NCBI RefSeq assembly: GCF_026341825.1
Contig: NZ_JAPENY010000001.1
Span: 248,001 to 312,000 of the forward strand
Direction of reading: 5' to 3'
Source of the DNA: Streptomyces sp. NBC_00620
GTDB taxonomy: Bacteria > Actinomycetota > Actinomycetes > Streptomycetales > Streptomycetaceae
Length of the DNA stretch: 64,000 bases
Shown: piece by piece, positions 8,349 to 16,813 of the stretch
Layout of the letters: each line of letters opens with the position of its first letter
Numbering within the stretch: the first letter of the stretch is position 1
Position numbers and translations under genes: made by a program
The notes under the pieces: model-generated
The model's input: the letters and a program-made list of their open reading frames with translations, nothing else
The model's database searches: none
What the model was told of the DNA's origin: nothing

Positions 8349-8552
8349 GTTCCTCAGCCTGGAAGGGACATATGAGGAACTGGTCAGCGCCGACTCACGA
8401 GGTCGGGCCGTCACCCGGCGTGACGCCGCCGGGGCCGAACACGCCCAAGGGCATCAGCCCAGCCTGGCTCGCGGATATCAGGAAGTTGTCAGGGTGTGGG
8501 ATAGCCCGCACAAGGTCCTGAATGCCGCTTGCCCGCGCTTAGAGTCGGCCGC

Positions 8553-9242
8553 GTGTGCGCACATATCCTGGTCGCGGAAGACGACGAAATGCAGGCCGAG
8601 CTCATACGACGGCTGCTGCTTCAGGAGGGTCACACCCCCGTCGTCGTCCACGACGGGCGGGCCGCGATAGACGAAGCCGCCCGGCGCAGACCCGACCTGG
8701 TCGTCCTGGACCTGATGCTGCCCAAGATCGACGGTCTCGGCGTGTGCCGGGTGCTGCGGGAGAACGGGGACATACCCGTTCTCATGCTCACCGCCCGCTC
8801 CACCGAGGACGATGTGCTGCTCGGCCTGGGACTCGGCGCGGACGACTACATGACCAAGCCGTACAGCCCACGGGAACTGCTGGCCCGCATCCGCACCGTG
8901 CTGCGCCGCACCCTGCGCCCCACGGACCTCTCCCCCGTGCTCCGCGCAGGCGGCATCACCGTCGATCCCGAACGCCACGAGGTGACCTGCGACGGCAGCC
9001 CCGTCCTGTGCACTCCCGGCGAATTCGCCATCCTCCACGCCATGACCGCGGAACCCGACCGGGTCTTCTCACGCCGTCAACTGCTGCAGCACACGCGGGG
9101 CCACGACCGCGCGTCCACCGAGCGCGCCATCGACGTACACATCATGAACCTGCGCAAGAAGATCGAGCCCGATCCCCGCACACCCGTCCGGCTGCTGACC
9201 GTCTTCGGCGTCGGCTACAAACTCACCGGACCGCCGTCATGA
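8553..9242 (+). CDS. OmpR-family response regulator
   Basis: A 229-residue regulator with a receiver domain (residues about 4-117; acidic pair D10/D11, phospho-acceptor D53 in VVLDLMLP, K102 in TKPYSP) and a C-terminal winged helix of the OmpR type (about 135-228, ending VFGVGYKL). A GTG at 8553 is preferred; there is no Shine-Dalgarno sequence, and a TAGAGT -10-like hexamer 8 bp upstream suggests a leaderless mRNA. A TTG at 8529 would add eight residues. It overlaps the sensor kinase start by 4 bp. The divergent L,D-transpeptidase gene makes an envelope-related regulon plausible. Confidence 0.92.
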   Translation: MCAHILVAEDDEMQAELIRRLLLQEGHTPVVVHDGRAAIDEAARRRPDLVVLDLMLPKIDGLGVCRVLRENGDIPVLMLTARSTEDDVLLGLGLGADDYMTKPYSPRELLARIRTVLRRTLRPTDLSPVLRAGGITVDPERHEVTCDGSPVLCTPGEFAILHAMTAEPDRVFSRRQLLQHTRGHDRASTERAIDVHIMNLRKKIEPDPRTPVRLLTVFGVGYKLTGPPS

Positions 9243-11032
9243 CGCCCGGTCCCCGCATCCCCTGGCGCAAAAGCCTGTTGGTACGGCTCCTCCTCACCTC
9301 CATGACCATCGCCGTACTCTCCGTGGGCGCCACCGCCTGGCTGGCCGTACAGACCACCACACGGGCCATCCAGGAGGAACGCGGCCAGGTGCTCTCCGAC
9401 GACACCGACATCCTCCGCCGGCTCAGCGGCTTCGCCGCGACGCACGCCGACTGGAAGGGCGTACAGACCTCGGTGCGCTCGCTCTCCCGCACCACGGGAC
9501 GGCGTATCGCCCTGACGACCGAGACCGGCCGCACCATCGCCGACTCCGCCGCCCCCAAGACCGCCCTGCCCGCCCGCGCCTCGGCCACCATCGACCCGCT
9601 GACCACCGACACGTACACCGAGCCGGGGGCCCAACTCGCCGGACTCGACCCGCGGGTGGTGGGACCGTACCTGCTCTCCCCGATCGAACGGGCGAAGGTG
9701 AGAACGGTCGCCGAGAAATGCATGCGGATGTACGGGCTCCAAGGCAGCCTCCGACAGCTTCCCAGCGGCCGTACGGTGGTCGTCGCCGACGCCGGCGACG
9801 GATCCCCGACGCGGGACTGCCCCGGGGACATGCTCGACGCGCCCACGCCCACGGAGCAGAAGGCGCTGAGCGAACTCAACGCTCTGGCCGGGCCCTGCTT
9901 CGCCCAGGGGCGGGACGAGGCCCTCCAACCGTGGATGGACTTCGTTCCCGGCTCGCCGGCGGGTGACGCGGTCCGCCGTTCCAGCGGCAGACAGCAGGCG
10001 CCGACCTGTGTCGAGAACGCGCGCCGCACCCAGCTCGACCCCTACGTCGCCCCGAGGGCCAGGCTCTACCTGGGCAACCTGGGCGGGCAGCCCGCGGGTT
10101 TCGACCTCTCCCCCGCCAACAAAACCAAGATCATCGGGGTCACGGGGCTGGTCCTGGCCGTCACCGTCGCCATGACCGCCGTGGTCGCGACCCGTCTCGT
10201 CCGTCCCCTGCGAGCCCTGACGGCCGCGGCCCAGCAGCCGCCGCACCAGCACACCCGCGTCGCCGTCACCACCAAGGACGAGACCGGCTATCTGGCCGCC
10301 GCCTTCAACGACCTCACCGCGCGCCGCGAACAGCTGGAAGCCGAGCGCAAGGCCATGGTCAGCGACATCGCCCACGAGTTGCGGACCCCGCTGACCAACA
10401 TCCGCGGCTGGCTGGAGGTCACCCGCGACGGGCTGCTCGCCCCGGACCCGGAGATCATCGCCTCCCTGCACGACGAGGCACTGCTCCTGCAGCACATCAT
10501 CGACGACCTGAGCGACCTCGCCGCGGCCGACGCCGGCACCCTGAAACTGCACCGCCGGCCCATGCCCGCGGACGAACTCCTCACCCAGGCGGTCTCGGCC
10601 CACAGCACCCGCGCCGAAACCTCCGGCATCCACCTGCGCACGCACACCGACCCCGGCCTCTGGCTGAACGCCGACCCGGTGAGGATGCGCCAGGCCCTGG
10701 GCAACCTCATCTCCAACGCGCTCCGGCACACCCCCGCGGGCGGCACGGTCACGCTCACCGCCCGACAGAGCGGCGACCTGGCCGTCCTCACCGTGGAGGA
10801 CACGGGCAACGGCATCGCACCCGAAGAACTGCCCCATGTCTTCGAGCGCTTCTGGCGGGCCGAGAAGTCCCGCAGCAGGCACACCGGCGGCAGCGGCCTC
10901 GGCCTGTCCATCGTCCGCCACTTCGTGGAGGCACACGGGGGAACCATCACCGCCGACAGCAAGCCCGGCAACGGGGCGGTCTTCACCATCCGGCTCCCCC
11001 GCGACAGACGACCGGACGACCCGACCCCATGA
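9239..11032 (+). CDS. Sensor histidine kinase (BaeS-like)
   Basis: A 597-residue membrane kinase. Transmembrane segment 1 is about residues 13-37, an extracytoplasmic domain of some 255 residues follows, then transmembrane segment 2 (about 299-318), a HAMP linker, the dimerisation/phospho-acceptor box IAHELRTPLTN with His379, and the ATPase domain (N box NLISNALRH, G boxes DTGNGIAP and GGSGLGLSIV). The sensor domain contains four cysteines (in EKC, RDC, GPC and PTC contexts), which could form two disulfides outside the membrane. ATG 9239 overlaps the regulator stop (ATGA). The stimulus is unknown. Confidence 0.92.
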   Translation: MTPGPRIPWRKSLLVRLLLTSMTIAVLSVGATAWLAVQTTTRAIQEERGQVLSDDTDILRRLSGFAATHADWKGVQTSVRSLSRTTGRRIALTTETGRTIADSAAPKTALPARASATIDPLTTDTYTEPGAQLAGLDPRVVGPYLLSPIERAKVRTVAEKCMRMYGLQGSLRQLPSGRTVVVADAGDGSPTRDCPGDMLDAPTPTEQKALSELNALAGPCFAQGRDEALQPWMDFVPGSPAGDAVRRSSGRQQAPTCVENARRTQLDPYVAPRARLYLGNLGGQPAGFDLSPANKTKIIGVTGLVLAVTVAMTAVVATRLVRPLRALTAAAQQPPHQHTRVAVTTKDETGYLAAAFNDLTARREQLEAERKAMVSDIAHELRTPLTNIRGWLEVTRDGLLAPDPEIIASLHDEALLLQHIIDDLSDLAAADAGTLKLHRRPMPADELLTQAVSAHSTRAETSGIHLRTHTDPGLWLNADPVRMRQALGNLISNALRHTPAGGTVTLTARQSGDLAVLTVEDTGNGIAPEELPHVFERFWRAEKSRSRHTGGSGLGLSIVRHFVEAHGGTITADSKPGNGAVFTIRLPRDRRPDDPTP

Positions 11033-11080
11033 CATGCGCGGGATGTGCGGGGCGCGTGCTCACGGTGGCGTGAGGGCCCC

Positions 11081-12676
11081 TCACGTCGTCTCCCGGTACG
11101 CCGCCGCCTCCTCCAGGTCCAGCCTGCGCAGCAGCGTCCGCAGCATCTCGTCGTCGATGAAGCGGAGGTCGCGCAGCCGTACGAAGACAGCGCGCTCGGC
11201 GTCGATCATCTCGCCGGACAGCCGGCGGTAGGTGTCGTCGGCGGTTTCGCCGGTCACCGGGTTCACCGCGCCGAGGCGCTCCCAGACGGCGTTTCGGCGG
11301 CGTTCCAGGACCGTGCGGAGGCGGTCGGCGAGTGGTGGGGGCAGGGCGTTGCGTTCGTCTTCCAGGAGCTCGTCGAGGCGCTTTTCTGCGGCCCTGGAGG
11401 CCTGCGCCTGGGCGTTGGCCTCGGCGAGCGTCTCGGTCTGCACGTCGCGCCCCGGCAGCTTCAGGAGGCGGATCAGCGGGGGCAGCGTCAGACCCTGCAC
11501 GACGAGGGTCCCGATGACCGTCGTGAAGGTCAGGAAGAGGATCAGATTGCGATCGGGAAAGTCTTCGCCGCCATCAATGGTCAGCGGGATCGAGAAGGCG
11601 ATGGCAAGCGAGACCACCCCCCGCATCCCGGCCCAGGCGATCACGAACGGGCCCTTCCAGGTCGGGTTGTCCTCGCGCTTGCGGATTCGCGCTGAAAAAA
11701 TACGTGGCAGGAAGGTCGCGGGATACACCCACACGAACCGGGTCACGACCACGACGAGGAAGAGGGCCACCGCGTACCAGGCGGCGTCGACACCCTCGTA
11801 CGCCCCAAGCCCCGTGAGGACGACGGGGAGTTGCAGGCCGATCAACGCGAACACCGCCGACTCCAGGACGAAGGCGACCATCTTCCACACCGCCTCCTCC
11901 TGGAGCCGGGTGGCGAAATCGACCTCCCAGGCACGGTGTCCGAGGTAGAGGGCGACGACGACCACGGCGAGCACCCCGGAGGCGTGCACCTGCTCGGCGA
12001 CCCCGTACGCGACGAAGGGGATCAACAAGGAGAGGGTGTTCTGGAGAAGCGCTTCCTTCAGGTGGGTGCGCAGCCAGTGGAGCGGCACCATCAGGAGCAG
12101 CCCGACGGCGACGCCGCCGACCGCCGCGAGCAGGAACTCGCCGATTCCCTCTGCCCAGGTCGCGCCCTCGCCGACCGCCGCGGCGAGCGCCACCTTGAAG
12201 GCGGTGATCGCGGTCGCGTCGTTCACCAGGGACTCACCCTGCAGGATCGTGGTGATCCGCGAGGGCAGCCCCACCCGGCGCGCCACCGCCGTGGCCGCGA
12301 CCGCGTCCGGCGGCGCCACCACCGCTCCAAGGACCAGCGCCGCGGTCAGCGGCAGACTCGGCACGATCAGATAGATGGCCCAGCCGACGGCCAGCGTCGC
12401 GAAGAGGACATAGCCGACCGACAGCAGTGCGACGGGGCGCAGTTGCGCCCGCAGATCGAGGTACGAGCTGTCGGTGGCCGCCGTGTACAGCAGCGGGGGC
12501 AGCAGCAGCGGGAGCACGATGTCGGGGTCGAGTTCGTACGCGGGCACTCCGGGGACGTACGAGATCACCAGGCCCACCGTGACGAGCAGCAGTGGTGCCG
12601 GGATCGGCGTGCGGCGGGCTGCCGCGGCGCACGCGGCGCTCCCGGCGACCAGCAGAAGCAGTGGCAAAATGTGCAT
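11081..12676 (-). CDS. Na+/H+ antiporter (CPA1 family)
   Basis: A 531-residue antiporter from the chosen ATG at 12676, where the first membrane helix begins (MHILPLLLLVAG). About twelve hydrophobic segments precede a C-terminal cytoplasmic tail of about 130 residues. The conserved ion-pathway motif is visible as GAVVAPPDAVAATAVARR and GESLVNDATAITAFKVA, with the two Asp residues typical of NhaP/CPA1 exchangers. It would exchange cytoplasmic Na+ or K+ for external protons. An in-frame upstream ATG at 12736 would add 20 hydrophilic residues and overlap the start of the divergent zinc-finger gene, so it is less likely. Confidence 0.92.
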   Translation of the reverse strand: MHILPLLLLVAGSAACAAAARRTPIPAPLLLVTVGLVISYVPGVPAYELDPDIVLPLLLPPLLYTAATDSSYLDLRAQLRPVALLSVGYVLFATLAVGWAIYLIVPSLPLTAALVLGAVVAPPDAVAATAVARRVGLPSRITTILQGESLVNDATAITAFKVALAAAVGEGATWAEGIGEFLLAAVGGVAVGLLLMVPLHWLRTHLKEALLQNTLSLLIPFVAYGVAEQVHASGVLAVVVVALYLGHRAWEVDFATRLQEEAVWKMVAFVLESAVFALIGLQLPVVLTGLGAYEGVDAAWYAVALFLVVVVTRFVWVYPATFLPRIFSARIRKREDNPTWKGPFVIAWAGMRGVVSLAIAFSIPLTIDGGEDFPDRNLILFLTFTTVIGTLVVQGLTLPPLIRLLKLPGRDVQTETLAEANAQAQASRAAEKRLDELLEDERNALPPPLADRLRTVLERRRNAVWERLGAVNPVTGETADDTYRRLSGEMIDAERAVFVRLRDLRFIDDEMLRTLLRRLDLEEAAAYRETT

Positions 12677-12738
12677 CGTCTTTCCGCCCGCTCTCGTTTC
12701 CGCGCGGCTTACCGCACACCCGACGTAATCTGGCAATC

Positions 12739-12999
12739 ATGAAACAGTGCACGCACGCCGACGCGCTGCCGGACCCCGAGCCCGAGCCCCTGAGCGAGAC
12801 CTGCGTGGAGTGCCTGGCCGCCGGCACGCACCCGGTGCAGCTCCGCCTGTGTCTGGAGTGCGGGCACCTCGGCTGCTGCGACTCCTCTCCACTGCGGCAC
12901 GCGACGGAGCACTACAAGGACACCGGGCACCCGATCATGCGCACGTTCGAGCCCGGTGAGAGCTGGCGTTGGTGCTTCGTCGACCACGTACTCGTATGA
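12739..12999 (+). CDS. UBP-type zinc finger protein
   Basis: An 86-residue protein that is entirely a UBP-type zinc finger: CTH near the N-terminus (Cys4, His6), CVEC (22-25), CLECGHLGCC, then His residues in RHATEHYKDTGHP. In eukaryotes this fold binds the ubiquitin C-terminus; the free-standing actinobacterial versions have no known partner. The ATG at 12739 is 62 bp from the divergent antiporter start. It is upstream of the anti-sigma/SigH pair on the same strand, separated by a 311-bp regulatory region. Confidence 0.88.
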   Translation: MKQCTHADALPDPEPEPLSETCVECLAAGTHPVQLRLCLECGHLGCCDSSPLRHATEHYKDTGHPIMRTFEPGESWRWCFVDHVLV

Positions 13000-13156
13000 C
13001 CCCTCGACTGCGGCGTCGACGGCATACTGACAGGGCTCGCGGATCACATACGTGTGTGACCCGCGATCCGGACGGTTCGACCGTCTGACGCCTGGGTACG
13101 TCAACCCGGCGCGCGCTCTTCCTAATTGGGGCCGCAGACCCCTAGCCACTGTCCGT

Positions 13157-13177
13157 ACTCATAGGCTTACTATGAGT
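13157..13177. promoter_or_regulatory. Perfect 8-bp inverted repeat upstream of the anti-sigma/sigH operon
   Basis: ACTCATAG (13157-13164) and CTATGAGT (13170-13177) form a perfect palindrome with a 5-bp spacer in the 311-bp gap between the zinc-finger gene and the anti-sigma gene. The rest of that gap shows no convincing gene; a 76-codon reading frame crosses it but lacks a ribosome-binding site. In S. coelicolor the sigH locus has several promoters and developmental regulation; the regulator of this palindrome is not identifiable here. Confidence 0.55.
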
Positions 13178-13310
13178 GACAGCAAGGGGCGGGGTCCCCG
13201 GGACAGGAAACTTGGGAGCGCGGTAGCGTCACCGCTGAACCACATCGCGCGTTACCCCGGGGGGCGACCCTCGGCCCCCTGAAAGAGCTTGTACCACCAT
13301 GGAGGTGAGG

Positions 13311-13724
13311 GTGTCCCAGATCGCAGGCGAGCCCGCGACCAAGGACTTCGTGGAAGTCCGGCTGCCCGCCGCGGGCGCCTACCTGTCGGTGCTGCGTACG
13401 GCCACGGCCGGACTCGCGGCCCGTTTGGACTTCACCCTCGACGAGATCGAGGACTTGCGCATCGCGGTGGACGAGGCCTGCGCGATCCTGCTGCAACAGG
13501 CCGTCCCCGGTTCGGTGCTCAGTTGTGTCTTCCGGCTCATCGACGACTCTCTGGAGGTCACTGTCTCGGCGCCGACTACGGACGGTCACGCCCCGGCGCG
13601 GGACACCTTCGCGTGGACCGTCCTCTCCGCCCTCGCGGGCAAGGTCGAATCCACTGTCGCCGAGGACAAGACCGTGACGATCAGCCTCTACAAACAGCGC
13701 GGCGCGGGACCCGGGCCGGCGTGA
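13311..13724 (+). CDS. prsH: Anti-sigma factor of SigH (RsbW/SpoIIAB-like kinase fold)
   Basis: A 137-residue HATPase-type anti-sigma factor. The ATP-binding N-box region is EIEDLRIAVDEACAILL (about residues 46-62), and the C-terminal part contains the DTFAWTVLSALAGKV helix. It should hold SigH inactive until stress or an anti-anti-sigma factor releases it. The GTG at 13311 is chosen because GGAGGTGAGG lies directly upstream (13301-13310); the ATG at 13299 would put that site inside the gene. Its TGA overlaps a GTG of the sigma gene (13721-13724). Gene symbol follows the S. coelicolor locus and rests on the operon arrangement. Confidence 0.85.
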   Translation: MSQIAGEPATKDFVEVRLPAAGAYLSVLRTATAGLAARLDFTLDEIEDLRIAVDEACAILLQQAVPGSVLSCVFRLIDDSLEVTVSAPTTDGHAPARDTFAWTVLSALAGKVESTVAEDKTVTISLYKQRGAGPGPA

Positions 13725-14884
13725 GGAACGGGGACGGGCCGGTGCGGGACGAAGAGCGCGGCACACGGGAGCTTCCCGCCGAGCGTGTCGGCGGGCCGCG
13801 GCGCGCCGCGGACGCCGTCGACGGCATCCCCGAGCAGGCCCGGCCGCACCCGGAGGACGGCCCGGCGTCCGCGGAGGCGGCGCCGGCCGACGAGGACGAA
13901 CGGGAGAAGCTCTCCGGCCAGGGCGACGGGCAACGGGATCCGGAGGGTGCCGCGCCGAGCACGTCCTCGGACGGACGGCTTGGGGCCTCCCCTGCCCGAT
14001 CGGAGCCGGGAGCTCGGGGAATGGTGACGGGCGGGACTATGAACGAGCACGAGCGGCACGACAAGCCGGAGGCGCAGAGCGTGCAGGGCGCGCAGCACGG
14101 GCCGAGTGCCCAGCAGATCCGGCACGACCCCCAGGACCGCAGCGGGGCGCGGACGATGTTCATCGAGCTGCGCAAGCTGAAGGACGGCAGCGCCGAGTAC
14201 GCGGAGCTGCGCAACCAGCTGGTCCGCATGCACCTCCCGCTCGTCGAGCACCTCGCACGCCGCTTCCGCAACCGCGGCGAGCCGCTGGACGACCTCACCC
14301 AGGTCGCCACCATCGGCCTGATCAAGTCGGTGGACCGCTTCGACCCGGAGCGCGGCGTCGAGTTCTCGACGTACGCGACGCCGACGGTGGTCGGTGAGAT
14401 CAAGCGGCACTTCCGTGACAAGGGCTGGGCGGTGCGCGTCCCGCGCAGGCTCCAGGAGCTGCGGCTCGCGCTGACCACGGCGACCGCGGAGCTCTCGCAG
14501 CTGCACGGCCGCTCCCCCACGGTCCACGAGCTGGCCGAGAAGCTGGGCATCTCCGAGGAGGAGGTCCTGGAGGGTCTGGAGTCGGCCAACGCCTACTCCA
14601 CGCTGTCCCTGGACGTCCCCGACACGGACGACGAGTCCCCGGCGGTCGCGGACACCCTGGGATCCGAGGACGAGGCACTGGAGGGCGTCGAGTACCGCGA
14701 GTCCCTCAAGCCCCTCCTCGAGGACCTCCCGCCTCGCGAGAAGCGAATCCTGCTGCTGCGCTTCTTCGGAAACATGACCCAGTCACAGATCGCCCAGGAA
14801 GTCGGCATCTCCCAGATGCACGTCTCCCGGCTGCTGGCCAGGACCCTGGCCCAGCTCCGCGAGAAGCTGCTCGTCGAGGAGTAG
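13721..14884 (+). CDS. sigH: Stress-response sigma factor SigH (SigB/SigF type) with long N-terminal extension
   Basis: An RNA polymerase sigma factor of the SigB/SigF/SigH group. Region 2 is around LVEHLARRF to FSTYATPTVVGEIKRHFRD, region 3 around LTTATAELSQLHGRSP, and region 4 ends in QSQIAQEVGISQMHVSRLLA. The conserved core is preceded by a Glu/Pro/Gly-rich, probably disordered extension of more than 100 residues. Several starts are possible: GTG 13721 (overlapping the anti-sigma stop), GTG 13742, ATG 14021 and ATG 14039, giving products of about 387 down to 281 residues. S. coelicolor SigH is likewise made as several N-terminal isoforms. The outermost start is listed. Confidence 0.9.
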   Translation: MRNGDGPVRDEERGTRELPAERVGGPRRAADAVDGIPEQARPHPEDGPASAEAAPADEDEREKLSGQGDGQRDPEGAAPSTSSDGRLGASPARSEPGARGMVTGGTMNEHERHDKPEAQSVQGAQHGPSAQQIRHDPQDRSGARTMFIELRKLKDGSAEYAELRNQLVRMHLPLVEHLARRFRNRGEPLDDLTQVATIGLIKSVDRFDPERGVEFSTYATPTVVGEIKRHFRDKGWAVRVPRRLQELRLALTTATAELSQLHGRSPTVHELAEKLGISEEEVLEGLESANAYSTLSLDVPDTDDESPAVADTLGSEDEALEGVEYRESLKPLLEDLPPREKRILLLRFFGNMTQSQIAQEVGISQMHVSRLLARTLAQLREKLLVEE

Positions 14885-14889
14885 GAGCG

Positions 14890-14909
14890 GCCGCGGCCAT
14901 GGCCGCGGC
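14890..14909. terminator. Terminator hairpin after sigH
   Basis: A perfect 20-bp palindrome GCCGCGGCCATGGCCGCGGC, 5 bp beyond the sigH stop and 19 bp before the convergent membrane-protein gene end, so it can serve both strands. No T-tract follows, as is common in Streptomyces. Confidence 0.6.
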
Positions 14910-14928
14910 ACGGGGTTCTGCGGGTCCG

Positions 14929-15378
14929 TTACTTCGGTTCCTCGACGCGGCCGGGGCCCTGGATGCCCAGTGCCCGGGTCGTCGCGGGGTTCACCAGCAG
15001 CACCAGTGCCGCGATCGCGACGACCGCCAGGGCGATGCCGGCGGGGATCGCGACGCTGTCGGCCTGGAGCAGGTTGTAGGCGACGGGCAGCGCCATGATC
15101 TGGGTGACCACCGCGGGGCCCCGGCTCCAGCTGCGGCGCAGCAGCAGTCCGCGCGCGGCCAGCAGGGGCAGCAGCGCGAGTACGAGCAGTGTCACGCCGC
15201 CGGTGACGGCCTGCTGCCGGTCTTCGGATTCGCCGGTGAGGCCCAGTACGAGCACATAGAGACCGCCCGCGGCCAGGGCGAGCCCCTCGATCGCGGCCAG
15301 CGCCGCCGCTGCGGTCAGCCGCCCGGGACGGGGGTCTGCGGTGGGGACGTCGGGGGTCGGATTCTGCTCACGGCTCAC
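14929..15378 (-). CDS. Small integral membrane protein (149 aa)
   Basis: A 149-residue protein with a charged, Pro-rich N-terminus (about 20 residues) followed by four hydrophobic segments (roughly 22-46, 59-77, 90-103 and 110-130) and a short charged C-terminus. No catalytic motif is visible and no family function is known to me. It converges on sigH. The ATG at 15378 is the only good start. The codon bias is typical of the region, so it is likely a real gene. Confidence 0.75.
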   Translation of the reverse strand: MSREQNPTPDVPTADPRPGRLTAAAALAAIEGLALAAGGLYVLVLGLTGESEDRQQAVTGGVTLLVLALLPLLAARGLLLRRSWSRGPAVVTQIMALPVAYNLLQADSVAIPAGIALAVVAIAALVLLVNPATTRALGIQGPGRVEEPK

Positions 15379-15526
15379 CCCTGAAGAGTAGCCGTCGGCC
15401 TCCGCGCACCCCAGCCCCCGTCCCGGACCCGCCCCCGCTCCACGTGGCAGGCCTCACGGCCTGGACTCTTACTTGATCCCTACCTCGGGCTGGGCCGAGT
15501 ACCCCCCAGTAGGTACGCTGCAACTC

Positions 15527-16495
15527 ATGCGTGCACTTCTCGTGGTCAATCCGGCAGCAACCACCACAAGCGCGCGCACGCGTGACGTCTTGATCCACGC
15601 GCTGGCCAGTGAGATGAAGCTGGAGGCGGTCACCACCGAGTACCGCGGGCATGCCAGGGACCTCGGCAGGCAGGCAGCCGACAGCGAGGACATAGACCTG
15701 GTCGTCGCGCTCGGCGGCGACGGAACGGTCAACGAGGTCGTGAACGGCCTGCTGCACAACGGCCCCGATCCGGAGAGCCTGCCCCGTCTCGCGGTGGTCC
15801 CCGGCGGCTCCACCAACGTCTTCGCCCGCGCCCTCGGCCTGCCCAACGACGCCGTGGAAGCCACCGGCGCCCTGCTGGACGCGCTGCGCGAGGAGCGCGA
15901 GCGCACGATCGGCCTGGGCCTCGCCGCCGGCACCCCGGGCACCGAGGACGAGTCCGTGCCGTCCCGCTGGTTCACCTTCTGCGCGGGGCTCGGGTTCGAC
16001 GCGGGTGTGATCGGCAGGGTCGAGCAGCAGCGTGAGCGCGGCAAGCGCTCCACGCACGCCCTCTATTTGCGCCAAGTACTACGGCAGTTTTTGGACGATC
16101 CTCACCGCAGGCACGGCACGATCACCCTGGAGCGTCCCGGCCAGGACCCGGTCACCGATCTGATCCTGTCCATAATCTGCAACACCTCACCGTGGACGTT
16201 TCTCGGCAATCGTCCGGTGTACGCCTCACCTAAGGCCTCGTTCGATACCGGGCTCGACGTACTCGGCCTCAGCCGCATGTCGACCGCCGCGGTTGCCCGG
16301 TATGCCACCCAGTTGCTCACTTCGTCCCCCGAGCGCGGACCCCATGGCAGGCATGCGGTGTCCCTGCACGATCTGACGGACTTCACCTTGCATTCGAAGG
16401 TGCCGCTCCCCCTCCAGATGGACGGCGACCACCTCGGACTGCGTACGAGCGTGACGTTCACAGGCGTACGCCGTGCACTGCGTGTGATTGTGTGA
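15527..16495 (+). CDS. Diacylglycerol/lipid kinase family protein
   Basis: A 322-residue protein of the DagK/YegS family, which phosphorylates diacylglycerol or related lipids with ATP at the membrane face. The nucleotide-binding motif ALGGDGTVNEVVNGL is near residues 60-75 and the GGSTNVFARALG motif near 96-107; the C-terminal half forms the second beta-rich domain ending in MDGDHLGLRT. The ATG at 15527 has a TAGGTA-like -10 about 15 bp upstream and no clear ribosome-binding site, so the transcript may have a very short leader. It stands alone, divergent from the small membrane protein. Confidence 0.9.
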   Translation: MRALLVVNPAATTTSARTRDVLIHALASEMKLEAVTTEYRGHARDLGRQAADSEDIDLVVALGGDGTVNEVVNGLLHNGPDPESLPRLAVVPGGSTNVFARALGLPNDAVEATGALLDALREERERTIGLGLAAGTPGTEDESVPSRWFTFCAGLGFDAGVIGRVEQQRERGKRSTHALYLRQVLRQFLDDPHRRHGTITLERPGQDPVTDLILSIICNTSPWTFLGNRPVYASPKASFDTGLDVLGLSRMSTAAVARYATQLLTSSPERGPHGRHAVSLHDLTDFTLHSKVPLPLQMDGDHLGLRTSVTFTGVRRALRVIV

Positions 16496-16755
16496 GCGGA
16501 AGGGCCCAAAGTCCTTTCACTCGAACGTTTAGACCAGGGTCCACCCCATGGAAGTACGGCTGTGACCTAGTCGACACCGAGGAATCAAAAAAAACTTTCC
16601 TGAAGGGGTTGTATCCGCCGCTGAGGTTTGCGAGTCTCTACGTGGCGCTCGGGACGGCCCGCAACATCGGCCCCACAGAGAGCCAGAACCCCTCCTCAAA
16701 ACTCAGGACCACGTCAGGTCATCTGACAGTCGGCCCTTCACTTGTTGAGGGATTC

Positions 16756-16770
16756 GTGAAAGCGTTCACA
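16756..16770. promoter_or_regulatory. Palindrome resembling a LacI-family operator upstream of the Wbl gene
   Basis: GTGAA-AGCG-TTCAC (16756-16769) is a perfect palindrome, and TGAAAGCGTTCACA (16757-16770) fits the general LacI/CcpA-type pattern TGNAANCGNTNNCA. It ends 43 bp before the Wbl start. The rest of the 318-bp gap (16496-16813) shows an A-rich stretch at 16587-16594 and no gene. A GGAAT at 16581 has no correctly spaced GTT, so I do not call a SigR promoter. Confidence 0.45.
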
Positions 16771-16813
16771 TTCACAAGCAACGTGCATGTAATACCAAGG
16801 AGAGGTAGCAGCC

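Noticed and set aside
8555..9238. Apparent N-terminal extension of the sensor kinase through the response-regulator gene
   Set aside because: This part is the +1-type shadow of the regulator; the real kinase begins at ATG 9239 with a membrane helix and a 4-bp overlap.
9215..11035. 606-codon minus-strand open frame opposite the sensor kinase
   Set aside because: Antisense to a kinase with all catalytic boxes; no recognisable domain in the shadow protein.
13052..13282. 76-codon open frame upstream of the anti-sigma gene
   Set aside because: No ribosome-binding site, low-information sequence, and it covers the expected promoter region and a palindrome.
16581..16610. Possible SigR promoter (GGAAT ... 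GTT) upstream of the Wbl gene
   Set aside because: The spacing is 22 bp instead of 18-19 bp.
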